Origin: Anaerolineae bacterium
Lineage (GTDB): Bacteria > Chloroflexota > Anaerolineae > JAFGEY01
NCBI GenBank assembly: GCA_016783145.1
Contig: JADHXD010000040.1
Span: 1 to 36,212 of the forward strand
DNA: 36,212 nucleotides
Direction of reading: 5' to 3'
The first letter of the stretch is position 1. Every line of letters begins with the position of its first letter. The notes below the pieces were generated by a model. It saw only the letters and a program-made list of their open reading frames with translations. It did no database searches and was not told where the DNA came from. The position numbers were made by a program, and so were the translations under genes. This document shows positions 1 through 7,853 of this stretch, piece by piece.

Positions 1-563
1 ACTCTGACCGAGTAGAGGGTGACGATATCACCGTCGCGGTCTTCCATCTCGGCGAGGTGAGTGGCGTGAGGATTGTTAAAGCAGGGATGCATCACCGAAA
101 AGACAAATCGGCCGCCTGGCAAAAGCAGCCGGGGTAGCGTGCGCATCAGCGGGCCGATCTCTGCCATGTCAAAGAGCACCATGTTCGACACCGCGCTGTC
201 GAAGCGGCCTTCCCCAAGCGACAGCAGGGCATCTGCGTCCGTTGCGTCCAGCACAGCGTAGTGAATGCGGTCTCGATGCTCGGTCGTGCGCGCGAGGGCG
301 CGGGCGATCATCTCTTCGGCAAAGTCAAAGGCGACGATCTCTGCGCCAAGGGCAGCCAGGCGGCGTGCATAGAGGCCGTTCCCGCAGCCGATGTCCAGGA
401 TGTGCTCTCCGGGACGGGGATCAAGCAGTCGCTCAGTGGCGGGCCAGATCAGCACCTCGACAAAGTCGTTGCCTTCGCCGATGTGCTCATCCCAGAAGGT
501 CGCGTTCTGGTTCCACGCATCTCGGGTCTCCAGGTTGGCTTGCTTGGGGCCTTGGCCGGTCAT
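1..563 (-). CDS. Class I SAM-dependent methyltransferase, C-terminus cut by window edge
   Basis: The first 187 codons are visible and the rest lies beyond base 1. Residues 55-63 read ILDIGCGNG, the glycine-rich SAM-binding motif I. FDFAEEMI (79-86) follows as the motif II acidic strand, FDSAVSNMVLFDM lies near residue 122, and a LLPGGRFVFSV strand comes later. These define a Rossmann-fold small-molecule or ubiquinone/menaquinone-type methyltransferase (Methyltransf_11/25-like). The substrate cannot be told. The ATG at 563 overlaps the stop of the upstream TPR-like gene (ATGA), so the two are translationally coupled and sit at the distal end of the HAD-polymerase IV operon. Family confidence is high; the specific function is unknown. 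Confidence 0.85.
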   Translation of the reverse strand, partial: MTGQGPKQANLETRDAWNQNATFWDEHIGEGNDFVEVLIWPATERLLDPRPGEHILDIGCGNGLYARRLAALGAEIVAFDFAEEMIARALARTTEHRDRIHYAVLDATDADALLSLGEGRFDSAVSNMVLFDMAEIGPLMRTLPRLLLPGGRFVFSVMHPCFNNPHATHLAEMEDRDGDIVTLYSVR

Positions 564-1177
564 GGGTCCTCCTCGGAAAGAGTGGGCAGATGGGGCGGCC
601 GCGGCTGGCGCGTATGGGCGATCTGCGGGGCAGCCCAGTCAGTGGGGACACCCCGATCGCCGCGCTCGCTCTGGGTCTCGCCCAACAGTGCCTGCAGGTG
701 CCCGCGGAAGGTCTCTCTTGCGGGCTCGTTCCCCTTGTCGCTCAGGGCCAGGTAGGCCTGACAGATGCGGATCGCATCGTGGTGCCGATGCTGGCCCGTG
801 TAGATGAGACGCAGTCGCTCGTAGGGGCGCATTCCATAGAACCGGTCCGCCACATTCGCTTCATAGTACCGGATGGCCTGGTCGATGCGTCCTTCTTGTT
901 CGCATCGCTCCCCCTGCAGGTTGCGGTCCAGCATCACGTGGAGCACCTCGTCGGCAACTGCCATGTAGGCGTTGGCGTGCAGATGCGGTCTTGGGGTGGT
1001 GCCATCGGTGAGGACAGCACGACTCCTGGTCCTGAGTTCGCTGTAGACCGCCTGTCGAGGGACACCGTCCGCGACCTGTTGTTCGACCCTCTGGCGCAGC
1101 AGAGCCTTGAGCCCAGTCCCAGGCCTGGCGCGCCTCTGTCGTTTTCGTTTGCCAGCGATCAGGGAGAGCATGCGCAT
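560..1177 (-). CDS. TPR-like hypothetical protein in the polymerase IV operon
   Basis: About 205 residues. The middle of the protein, GRIDQAIRYYEANVADRF and the following helices to IRICQAYLALSDKG, has the A-x-x-x-Y spacing of tetratricopeptide hairpins, so a scaffold or protein-binding role is likely. The N-terminus is strongly basic (RKRQRRARPG). I prefer the ATG at 1177 because GGAG stands nine bases upstream. A GTG at 1192 is in frame, but its purine-rich stretch is only one base away. The gene lies just downstream of dinB and overlaps the methyltransferase by four bases, so all are probably one transcript. No catalytic motif is seen and I do not recognise a named family. Confidence 0.7.
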   Translation of the reverse strand: MRMLSLIAGKRKRQRRARPGTGLKALLRQRVEQQVADGVPRQAVYSELRTRSRAVLTDGTTPRPHLHANAYMAVADEVLHVMLDRNLQGERCEQEGRIDQAIRYYEANVADRFYGMRPYERLRLIYTGQHRHHDAIRICQAYLALSDKGNEPARETFRGHLQALLGETQSERGDRGVPTDWAAPQIAHTRQPRPPHLPTLSEEDP

Positions 1178-1196
1178 TCTGCCTGGCTCCACGCCT

Positions 1197-2306
1197 CTAC
1201 CACAGTGGTAGCTGTCCTGTGGGCTGCCTCAGGTTTCGCCCCGCGACGCCCAACAGCCGCACCGGTCTGTTCCGCTCCCAAGCCCGGCCAAGGAGGACGA
1301 GCGCGGCGCGGTAGATCTCGCGCGCATCGCTCGTCGGCTCGGGGACTGTAGCCTGCCGGGTCAGTGTCGTAAAGTCGGTGTAGCGGAGCTTTAGCGCGAC
1401 GGTCCCGGCGGCCATGTGGACTCGCTGGAGAACCTGGGCGACGCCCCGACTCATTCGCCACAGATGGCCCTTTAGCGCACTCTCGTCCACGATATCGCGG
1501 GCGAATGTTCGTTCCTGGCTCACTGACTTGCGCCCGCGCGCCGCCACCAGTGGCCGTGGGTCTTTGCCCCGGGCCTGCCGCGCCATCTCCGCCCCATGGT
1601 TGCCAAAGTGCTCCCGGAGCTGGTCCACCGGGCGCTCTGCCAGTTCGCCAACGGTAGTCACGCCGATCGCCGACAGCTTGTCGGCCGTCTTGGGGCCTAT
1701 TCCCCACAGGACGCGGACCGGCAGGGGCGCGAGAAAGCTTGCCTCGTGCCCCGGGCGCACCACGGTCAGACCCCCAGGCTTGTTCTGGTCGGACGCGATC
1801 TTGGCCACCAGCTTGTTGGTGGCTACTCCCAGCGATGCGGACAGCCCGGTCTCTTCCTGGACCTGGCGCTGCAGGCGCCCCGCGAGCTCCATGCTGTTCT
1901 CCCAGGCGCTCACGAGGTCTGTAAAGTCCAGATAAGCCTCGTCGATGCTCATCTGCTCGACCAGCGGTGACGCCTGGCGAAGCAGGGCCATCACTCGCTG
2001 CGAGTACTGCTGGTAGAGCGCATGGTGCGGGGCGATCACGATCGCCTCTGGGCAGCGCTGCAGGGCCAGAGACATTGGCATTGCGGAGCGGACGCCCCGG
2101 GCTCGCGCCGGGTACGATGCCGTCGCAACAACGCCCCGCTCCCCCGGCCTGCCACCGACAACGATCGGCTTGCCCTGAAGGTCGGGGTTCTCTATCATTT
2201 CGACCGTGGCAAAGAAGGCGTCCAGGTCGAGGTGAACGATGGCGCGAACAGGACTCGGGTCTTGAGTTTCACGCGCGCCTGGCTTGTCCGGGCTCAAGTG
2301 AGACAC
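1197..2306 (-). CDS. dinB: DNA polymerase IV (Y-family translesion polymerase)
   Basis: 369 residues, close to the usual 350-400. The N-terminus holds HLDLDAFFA with the metal ligand Asp27. SIDEAYLDF provides the catalytic Asp122-Glu123 pair. GVATNKLVAKIASDQNKP is the helix-hairpin region, followed by the GIGPKTADKL thumb motif and a little-finger domain. The last residues, GQLPLW, match the QLxLF/W beta-clamp binding peptide. The GTG at 2306 has GAGGG nine bases upstream; a TTG at 2327 would overlap the HAD stop but has a poorer site. The enzyme extends primers past damaged template bases, with low fidelity. It is the second gene of an operon whose promoter carries a LexA-like box, which fits SOS control. 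Confidence 0.93.
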   Translation of the reverse strand: MSHLSPDKPGARETQDPSPVRAIVHLDLDAFFATVEMIENPDLQGKPIVVGGRPGERGVVATASYPARARGVRSAMPMSLALQRCPEAIVIAPHHALYQQYSQRVMALLRQASPLVEQMSIDEAYLDFTDLVSAWENSMELAGRLQRQVQEETGLSASLGVATNKLVAKIASDQNKPGGLTVVRPGHEASFLAPLPVRVLWGIGPKTADKLSAIGVTTVGELAERPVDQLREHFGNHGAEMARQARGKDPRPLVAARGRKSVSQERTFARDIVDESALKGHLWRMSRGVAQVLQRVHMAAGTVALKLRYTDFTTLTRQATVPEPTSDAREIYRAALVLLGRAWERNRPVRLLGVAGRNLRQPTGQLPLW

Positions 2307-2319
2307 TCCCAGCAACCCT

Positions 2320-3024
2320 CTATGCAATCAACTCTGGCAGTTCGGCCACGCTTTCGAGCACCCGGCAAACGGGGTGGCCTTGGAAGGCGTCTAGCGGCGT
2401 CACTCCAGAGAGGACAGCGGCAAAGCGAACCGTCGCCCGGCGGGCGGTCTCGGCATCCGTCAGGCTGTCCCCGACGTACAGCGTATCCTGGGGAGAGACG
2501 GACAACCTGTCGATGGCCTGCAGCAAGCCCTCTGGGTCCGGCTTGTGTGCGGACACATCCTCCCCCCCTACGATCACCCCAAAAGCCTCCAGCAGGTCCT
2601 CTCGTCTCAGGATGGCCTCAATCCTGCGTCGGTACTTGGTGGACACGATGCCCAGTGAGAGGCCGCGTCGCCTGAGCTGTTCGATCGACCGGGGTACGGC
2701 GCGAAGGAGCACGGTCTTGTCGAGCATGACCTGATCCGCCCGTTCGACAAAGAGGCGCGCGAACGCGTCGCATCGAGCGGCGGGCTGAGGACCCGCAAGG
2801 TGGATCAGCGTGTCGGAGAGCGAGAGCCCGATCGTATGGCGTGCTTGTTCGTCAGAGACAGGGGGTAGGCCCAGCTCACGCAACGCATAGTCGATGCAGT
2901 CTATCACGCCGCGAGAAGAATCGGCCAGCGTGTAGTCAAAGTCAAAGAGGATCGTGCGCGCGACAACAGGCCTATGTCCCGGCTCTGGCGGTCGCCCTCG
3001 GGGTGTCCCTTTGTTTGTTGACAT
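2320..3024 (-). CDS. HAD-superfamily phosphatase, phosphoglycolate phosphatase-like
   Basis: 234 residues with all four HAD motifs: DFDYT at 28-32 (nucleophile Asp28, acid/base Asp30), GIVSTK as the Ser/Thr motif II, HKPDPEG with the motif III Lys, and VGDSLTDAE as motif IV. The helical cap lies between motifs I and II, as in Gph/PpaX-type enzymes that dephosphorylate phosphoglycolate or small sugar phosphates. Phosphoglycolate arises from repair of oxidative 3'-ends, which would suit a place ahead of a translesion polymerase; that link is inference. It is the first gene after the promoter at 3083-3111 and its stop lies just upstream of dinB. The substrate is not provable from motifs. Confidence 0.85.
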   Translation of the reverse strand: MSTNKGTPRGRPPEPGHRPVVARTILFDFDYTLADSSRGVIDCIDYALRELGLPPVSDEQARHTIGLSLSDTLIHLAGPQPAARCDAFARLFVERADQVMLDKTVLLRAVPRSIEQLRRRGLSLGIVSTKYRRRIEAILRREDLLEAFGVIVGGEDVSAHKPDPEGLLQAIDRLSVSPQDTLYVGDSLTDAETARRATVRFAAVLSGVTPLDAFQGHPVCRVLESVAELPELIA

Positions 3025-3082
3025 ATCCGGCTCTGCCTCGACTGCAGCACGGCGTTAGGTGAAAGCGGTCGTCCACGACCCC

Positions 3083-3111
3083 ATGATAGTACAAACGTTC
3101 TATTCTGTCAA
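3083..3111 (-). promoter_or_regulatory. Sigma70-type promoter of the HAD-dinB operon
   Basis: Read on the minus strand, a perfect TTGACA (3106-3111) is followed by a 17-base spacer and TATCAT (3083-3088). Transcription would start near 3076 and leave a leader of about 50 bases before the HAD start codon. The spacer holds a LexA-like box (3089-3100). Confidence 0.8.
3089..3100 (-). promoter_or_regulatory. Candidate LexA (SOS) operator
   Basis: On the minus strand the promoter spacer reads GAAC-GTTT-GTAC. The Gram-positive-type LexA box is GAAC-N4-GTTC, so seven of the eight specified bases match. The box sits directly between the -35 and -10 hexamers, where a bound repressor would block polymerase, and the operon encodes polymerase IV, a classic SOS gene. 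The match is imperfect and the LexA of this organism is not known. Confidence 0.6.
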
Positions 3112-3128
3112 GAACGAGTCATTGGCAT

Positions 3129-3157
3129 TTGACATTTGTGCGAGAATGGGGTAAAGT
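3129..3157 (+). promoter_or_regulatory. Promoter of the dehydrogenase gene
   Basis: TTGACA (3129-3134), 17-base spacer, TAAAGT (3152-3157). It diverges from the HAD-dinB promoter, with the two -35 boxes only 17 bases apart, so one regulator could affect both directions. The predicted leader to the ATG at 3380 is long, about 215 bases. I see no riboswitch fold in it, and this is the only content of the intergenic stretch besides the two promoters. Confidence 0.6.
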
Positions 3158-3379
3158 ATTCCGGCATTGCAGCTCAACGAAGGGTCAACGTAGATTCGCA
3201 GAGTTTGAGCCTTTGAGGTGTGCAGAAAACGTTCGCGGTTTCGCCATGCGTGGCTGCAGAGACGTAGGAGCTGACAGCTTTTGACCTCGAGGGCTCTTTT
3301 GCTGTGTCAGGCCCGTTCCTCGAGGCAGCCGCGCGACCGGCGGACCGTGGGTCGCTTTGTCGAAAGGCACGATCGAGAT

Positions 3380-4483
3380 ATGGCAGCAGGCATTCGTGTT
3401 CCCGTCGATGTGATCGAGCGCTTCATTGTGGACGTGCTCCAGGGACTTGGGGTTCCTGAGGCCGATGCGCGAATCAGCGCTGATGTGCTGATCGCTTCCG
3501 ATCTCCGTGGGATCGACTCGCACGGAGTGGGGCGGCTCAAGTACTACTATGACCGCATCGTGGCCGGCGTTCATCTGACCGTGACAGAGATGGAGGTCGT
3601 CAAAGAGACCGAGACCACGATGCTGGTTGATGGACACCACGGCGTGGGATCCGTGATCTCTTGCCGCTGTATGCGCGCGGCGATAGACAAGGCTCGCCGC
3701 TATGGATTGGGCGCTGCGGCCGTGCGCAATGGCACTCACTTTGGCATCGCTGGCTACTATCCCCTGATGGCAGCGCAGGAGGGGATGGTCGGCTTTGCGG
3801 TGACCAATGCCCGCCCCTCCATCGCCCCTACGTTTGGTACGGAGCCCATGCTGGGCACCAATCCGATCGCCTTTGCCGCGCCCTCCGATCTGCCCTATCC
3901 CTTTTGCTTCGATGCGGCGACTTCCATCTGCCAGCGGGGCAAGGTCGAGGTTGCGGAACGCGCCGAGAAGGCCGTGCCTGAGGGATGGGTGATCGACGCG
4001 GAGGGCAGCTCTTTGACCGACCCAACCAAGATCCTCGCAGGCTTGGGCGATGCCACGGCGGCCCTGCTGCCGCTGGGGGGCGCTGGGGAGACGTTGGCCG
4101 GGTACAAGGGGTATGGCCTGGCGACGATGGTCGAGATCCTGTCGGCTTCCCTGGCGGGCGGCAAGTTCATGAAGGACCTGCTCGGACTCAATGAGGATGG
4201 ATCACGCCGCCCGTACATGATCGGCCACTTTTTCCTGGCCATCGACATCGAGCACTTTGTGCCGCTCGACATCTTTCGGCGGATCACGGGCCAGATCATG
4301 CGTGAACTGCAGAACGCGCGCAAGGCCCCGGGCCAGGAACGCATCTATGTCGCGGGAGAAAAGGAATTCGAGATGGAGCACCGGCGGCGAGAGCAGGGGA
4401 TACCCGTGAACGCCAATTTGCGCCGGGAACTGCAGACCATGCGAGATGAACTCAAGATCGGCGGGTACGAGGCGTACTTTTGA
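3380..4483 (+). CDS. Malate/L-lactate/L-sulfolactate dehydrogenase-family oxidoreductase
   Basis: 367 residues of the Ldh_2 family, whose NAD(P)-dependent members interconvert 2-hydroxy and 2-oxo acids and have a fold unrelated to classical LDH. Family signatures are SDLRGIDSHGVGRL near 45-58, NGTHFGIAGYY with the conserved active-site His, TEPMLGTNPIAFAAPS, and GYKGYGLATMVEILSASLAGG near the C-terminus. The ATG at 3380 begins the family-typical N-terminus (VDVIERFIVDVLQGLGVPEADA). The open frame extends 99 bases upstream, but those residues are not family-like. The gene is monocistronic, between its own promoter and that of fhs. The exact substrate (malate, lactate, sulfolactate, ureidoglycolate) cannot be decided from motifs. 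Confidence 0.88.
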   Translation: MAAGIRVPVDVIERFIVDVLQGLGVPEADARISADVLIASDLRGIDSHGVGRLKYYYDRIVAGVHLTVTEMEVVKETETTMLVDGHHGVGSVISCRCMRAAIDKARRYGLGAAAVRNGTHFGIAGYYPLMAAQEGMVGFAVTNARPSIAPTFGTEPMLGTNPIAFAAPSDLPYPFCFDAATSICQRGKVEVAERAEKAVPEGWVIDAEGSSLTDPTKILAGLGDATAALLPLGGAGETLAGYKGYGLATMVEILSASLAGGKFMKDLLGLNEDGSRRPYMIGHFFLAIDIEHFVPLDIFRRITGQIMRELQNARKAPGQERIYVAGEKEFEMEHRRREQGIPVNANLRRELQTMRDELKIGGYEAYF

Positions 4484-4515
4484 CGGCCTCCTCGGGGATG
4501 CCCCGCGCTGGCCTT

Positions 4516-4544
4516 TTGACAGGCGCCTCTGCTTATGGTAGCAT
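4516..4544 (+). promoter_or_regulatory. Promoter of fhs
   Basis: TTGACA (4516-4521), 17-base spacer, TAGCAT (4539-4544), giving a leader of about 80 bases before the fhs ATG at 4632. It is likely the main promoter for fhs. No comparably good promoter was seen ahead of ackA or the Hdr genes, so read-through from here may matter. Confidence 0.65.
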
Positions 4545-4631
4545 TGAGCGAACCCCTGGAGAGTTTCCGCTCGGATTTGGGGTTCAGCTCAGTTGGTATT
4601 CGACCTCTGTGGCGAAAGGAGAAACTGCTCT

Positions 4632-6410
4632 ATGACCCCCTCACATGTTCCCAGCGACCTCGAGATCGCACAGGCCGCAACGCAACGGCCTATCTTGGAG
4701 ATCGCCAAGAAGGTTGGGCTCCGCGAAGAGGAACTGGTGCCCTATGGCTGGTACAAGGCCAAGGTCAGCCTCGGCGTGCTCGACAGGCTCCAGGACAGGC
4801 CCAATGGCAAGTACATCGATGTCACGGCCATTACTCCGACACCGCTCGGTGAAGGCAAGACGACAACGACGGTGGGACTGACCGAGGCCTTGGGCACCGC
4901 CCTGGGCAAGAATGTCATAGCGTGCATTCGGCAGCCGAGCATGGGCCCGACGTTCAACATCAAGGGCGGCGCGGCGGGCGGCGGGTACAGCCAGATCATC
5001 CCGATGGAAGACTTTAACTTGCACCTGACCGGCGACATCCACGCTATCACCGTCGCGCACAACCTAGTGGCCGCTGTGCTGGACACGCGGATGTATCACG
5101 AGAGCCGGCAGAGCGATGAGGCGCTCAAGCGACGTGGCCTGGCAAGGCGCCTGGATATCGATCCGGCGACGATCACCTGGAACCGTGTCGTCGACCTGTG
5201 CGACCGCTCAGTGCGCGAGATCATGGTGGGCCTTAACGATGACAAGATGGCCGACGGTTCGCCTAGCCCGATCTTTCCGCGCAAGACCGGCGTCGATATC
5301 ACCGTCTCCAGTGAGCTGATGGCCATCCTCGCCCTGGCGACCAGCATCAGAGACCTGCGTGAGCGAGTGGGCAAGGCCGTGGTCGCGCTGGACAAGAAGG
5401 GCGATCCGGTGACCTTGGAGGACCTTGGCGTTGCCGGCTCGGTGTCCGTCCTGATGCGGGACGCGCTGATGCCAAACTTGATGCAGACGCTTGAGGGGCA
5501 GCCTGCCTTTGTGCACGCCGGGCCATTCGCCAACATCGCCCACGGGAACTCGTCCATCATCGCCGACAAGATCGCTCTCAAGCTGGCCGACTATGTGGTC
5601 ACCGAGAGCGGGTTCGGCGCCGACATTGGAATGGAAAAGTTCTTTGACATCAAGTGCCGCTACTCTGGCCTGATCCCCAATGCCGTGGTGCTGGTGGCAA
5701 CGGTCCGCGCGCTCAAGATGCATGGAGGAGGCCCCAAGGTCAGCCCGGGCGCGCCGCTGGACAAGGCCTACACCGAGGAGAACCTTGACTTGCTGCGGGC
5801 GGGGCTGGGCAACCTCGGGGTACACATCAAGAACGCGTTGGGTTTTGGCATCCCTGTGGTTGTGGCTGTGAACAGCTTTACCACCGACACCGACGCTGAG
5901 CTAGAGATGGTCCGCGAGTACGCGATCTCCCAGGGCGCGGAGGACTCGGTCGTCTCCCGGCACTGGGCTCAGGGCGGTATGGGCGCCGCCAAGCTGGCCG
6001 AGGCCGTTGTTGCGGCCTGTGAGAAGCCCAGCAACTTCAAGTTCCTCTACCCGCTCGACTGGTCGATCAAGAAAAAGATCGAGCACATCGCCAAAGAGAT
6101 CTATGGAGCGGATGGCGTGACGTTCGAGCCGGTAGCGGAGGAGCAGATCGCGAACTATGAGCGGGCTGGCTTTGGCAACCTGCCGATCTGTATGGCCAAG
6201 ACGCACCTTAGCCTGAGCCACGACCCGCTGCTCAAGGGCGTGCCCACCGGATTCACGGTGCCGGTGCGTGAGGTCCGTGCCAGCGCGGGTGCAGGCTTTA
6301 TCTATCCGCTCATTGGGAGCATGAGCACAATGCCTGGCTTGGCAACCCACGCGGCCTTTATGGACATTGACCTGGATCCGGAAACCGGGGAGATCAGGGG
6401 GTTATCGTAG
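4632..6410 (+). CDS. fhs: Formate-tetrahydrofolate ligase
   Basis: 592 residues, slightly longer than the roughly 560 usual for the family. It makes 10-formyl-THF from formate, THF and ATP in the cytoplasm, the entry step of the methyl branch of the Wood-Ljungdahl pathway, or the reverse with ATP gain. [13 protein letters not shown] (residues 68-80) is the P-loop. [20 protein letters not shown] and [12 protein letters not shown] are family hallmarks, as is [19 protein letters not shown]. The ATG at 4632 has AAGGAG ten bases upstream; a TTG start at 4593 is possible but lacks a site. It is followed, after three stem-loops, by acetate kinase and the Hdr cluster, supporting a role in one-carbon/acetate energy metabolism. 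Confidence 0.97.
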   Translation: MTPSHVPSDLEIAQAATQRPILEIAKKVGLREEELVPYGWYKAKVSLGVLDRLQDRPNGKYIDVTAITPTPLGEGKTTTTVGLTEALGTALGKNVIACIRQPSMGPTFNIKGGAAGGGYSQIIPMEDFNLHLTGDIHAITVAHNLVAAVLDTRMYHESRQSDEALKRRGLARRLDIDPATITWNRVVDLCDRSVREIMVGLNDDKMADGSPSPIFPRKTGVDITVSSELMAILALATSIRDLRERVGKAVVALDKKGDPVTLEDLGVAGSVSVLMRDALMPNLMQTLEGQPAFVHAGPFANIAHGNSSIIADKIALKLADYVVTESGFGADIGMEKFFDIKCRYSGLIPNAVVLVATVRALKMHGGGPKVSPGAPLDKAYTEENLDLLRAGLGNLGVHIKNALGFGIPVVVAVNSFTTDTDAELEMVREYAISQGAEDSVVSRHWAQGGMGAAKLAEAVVAACEKPSNFKFLYPLDWSIKKKIEHIAKEIYGADGVTFEPVAEEQIANYERAGFGNLPICMAKTHLSLSHDPLLKGVPTGFTVPVREVRASAGAGFIYPLIGSMSTMPGLATHAAFMDIDLDPETGEIRGLS

Positions 6411-6431
6411 CTGGATAGCTGGTGAAAGGTC

Positions 6432-6464
6432 CTCTCTGCCCTGCGAGACGAGCAGGGCAGAGAG
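6432..6464 (+). terminator. 13-bp stem-loop after fhs
   Basis: CTCTCTGCCCTGC (6432-6444) and its exact reverse complement (6452-6464) enclose a seven-base loop, 22 bases after the fhs stop. No T-run follows, so it may be a Rho-assisted terminator, an mRNA-stabilising hairpin or an attenuating element rather than a strong intrinsic terminator. Confidence 0.6.
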
Positions 6465-6479
6465 CAGATGACGTTCATT

Positions 6480-6524
6480 GCTGAGGACACGGAGCAGAGT
6501 CCTTGCGCCCGCCGTGTCCTCAGC
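6480..6524 (+). repeat. Second stem-loop between fhs and ackA
   Basis: GCTGAGGACACGG (6480-6492) pairs perfectly with 6512-6524 across a 19-base loop. It follows directly after the first hairpin and has no T-run. Its role is unknown: RNA processing, stability or partial termination. Confidence 0.55.
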
Positions 6525-6544
6525 GTGTTTGGTGCATGATCCGC

Positions 6545-6577
6545 TCAGCGATAGCCACTTTGCAGAGTCATCGCTGA
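6545..6577 (+). repeat. Third stem-loop ahead of ackA
   Basis: TCAGCGAT (6545-6552) pairs with ATCGCTGA (6570-6577) across 17 bases, ending 23 bases before the ackA start codon. The ackA start has no clear Shine-Dalgarno sequence, so this structure could influence its translation. That is inference. Confidence 0.4.
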
Positions 6578-6600
6578 AGCACAGCAACGAATAGACTACT

Positions 6601-7815
6601 ATGAAGATCCTGGTGTTGAATTGCGGCAGTTCCTCCGTCAAGTATCAGGTGATCGAGATGGACGGGGAGCAGGTCATCTGCAAGGGCATCGTCGAGCGGA
6701 TTGGCACGCAGGATGCCATTCTGCGCTGCCGGCCTTCGGGTCGACCGGAAACGCGTGAGGTTCGTCCCATCTCTGACCATGCTGAGGCCATCGACGGCCT
6801 TATCGCATCGCTGCTGGACCCCGAGGTTGGGGTGCTCACGGACAAGAGCGAGATCGCTGCTGTAGGGCATCGCACGGTTCACGGCGGCGAGGCCTTTTCC
6901 GGCTCAGTCAAGATCGAGGCGGCGGTGATCGACAGCATTCGAGCGTGCGCAGCTTTTGCCCCGCTCCACAATCCCCATAACCTGCAAGGAATCGAGGCAT
7001 GCCTGCGCCTGCTGCCCGGCGTGCCTCAGGTCGCGGTGTTTGATACCGCCTTTCACCAAACGATGCCTGCGTCCTCCTACCTGTATGCCCTCCCGTGTTC
7101 GCTCTATGAGAGACTGGGCGTACGCCGGTATGGTTTTCACGGCACTTCGCATCTCTACGTTGCCGGGAGAGCCGCTGAAGCGCTGGGCCGGCCGATCGAG
7201 GAACTCAAGATCATCACCTGTCACCTGGGCAATGGGGCCAGTGTCACAGCCGTCAGAGGCGGCAAGTCTGTGGATACCAGCATGGGCTTTACGCCGCTGG
7301 AGGGTCTGGTGATGGGTACGCGCTGTGGGGACATCGATCCGGCTCTGGTGCTCTATCTAATGGAAGCCGAGGGCCTGTCGCCGGACGAGATGGATGAGCT
7401 GCTGAACAAAGAGAGCGGCATGCTGGGACTTACGGGCCTGTCGCACGACATGCGCGAGATCGAGGAGAGGGCGCGGGCCGGAGATGAGCGGTGCAGGCTA
7501 GCACTGGAGATATATTGCCTGCGTATCAAAAAGTACATCGGTGCCTATGCGGCGGTGATGGGGGGAGTGGACGCAGTCGTCTTTACGGGCGGCGTAGGAG
7601 AGAACTCGGACGTCGTCCGCCGCCAGGTATGCAGCGATATGGAGTACCTGGGCATTGTCTATGATGAGGGTGCAAACATGCAGCACGTGCCCTGGAACGA
7701 GGCTGGACCAACCAGCCCGCACATCAGCACCGGGTCGACCAAAGTGCTGGTCATTCCCACGAACGAAGAGCTGGTGATCGCACGAGATACCAAGGCGGTC
7801 CTCTTTGGATCGTAG
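6601..7815 (+). CDS. ackA: Acetate kinase
   Basis: 404 residues, standard length. It interconverts acetyl phosphate plus ADP with acetate plus ATP in the cytoplasm. It carries the ASKHA signatures: VLNCGSSSVKY at 5-15 (Asn7), GHRTVHGG with the substrate-site Arg, FDTAFHQTMP with the catalytic Asp, YGFHGTSH, CHLGNGAS, DTSMGFTPLEGLVMGTRCGD and FTGGVGENS. No phosphotransacetylase gene is present in the window. The gene lies between fhs and the Hdr cluster, with 38 bases to the next gene, suggesting an acetate- or acetyl-phosphate-coupled energy module. The ATG at 6601 begins the conserved N-terminal strand, although no good ribosome site precedes it. Confidence 0.97.
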   Translation: MKILVLNCGSSSVKYQVIEMDGEQVICKGIVERIGTQDAILRCRPSGRPETREVRPISDHAEAIDGLIASLLDPEVGVLTDKSEIAAVGHRTVHGGEAFSGSVKIEAAVIDSIRACAAFAPLHNPHNLQGIEACLRLLPGVPQVAVFDTAFHQTMPASSYLYALPCSLYERLGVRRYGFHGTSHLYVAGRAAEALGRPIEELKIITCHLGNGASVTAVRGGKSVDTSMGFTPLEGLVMGTRCGDIDPALVLYLMEAEGLSPDEMDELLNKESGMLGLTGLSHDMREIEERARAGDERCRLALEIYCLRIKKYIGAYAAVMGGVDAVVFTGGVGENSDVVRRQVCSDMEYLGIVYDEGANMQHVPWNEAGPTSPHISTGSTKVLVIPTNEELVIARDTKAVLFGS

Positions 7816-7853
7816 GTAGGCCGCCTCGGCGTCTTGCCAGGGCCGGAGGAATC

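Noticed and set aside
242-1351. Long plus-strand open frame opposite dinB and the TPR-like gene
   Set aside because: Its product is Arg/Ser-rich without any domain, and the opposite strand encodes clear polymerase IV sequence. It is a high-GC antisense shadow.
4577-4620. tRNA-like stretch GGGGTTCAGCTCAGTTGG ahead of fhs
   Set aside because: It recalls a tRNA acceptor and D-arm, but no anticodon arm or matching 3' acceptor follows within tRNA length. It is treated as chance in the fhs leader.
4545-4631. THF riboswitch ahead of fhs
   Set aside because: fhs leaders in some Firmicutes carry one, but I could not recognise its conserved core in these 87 bases.
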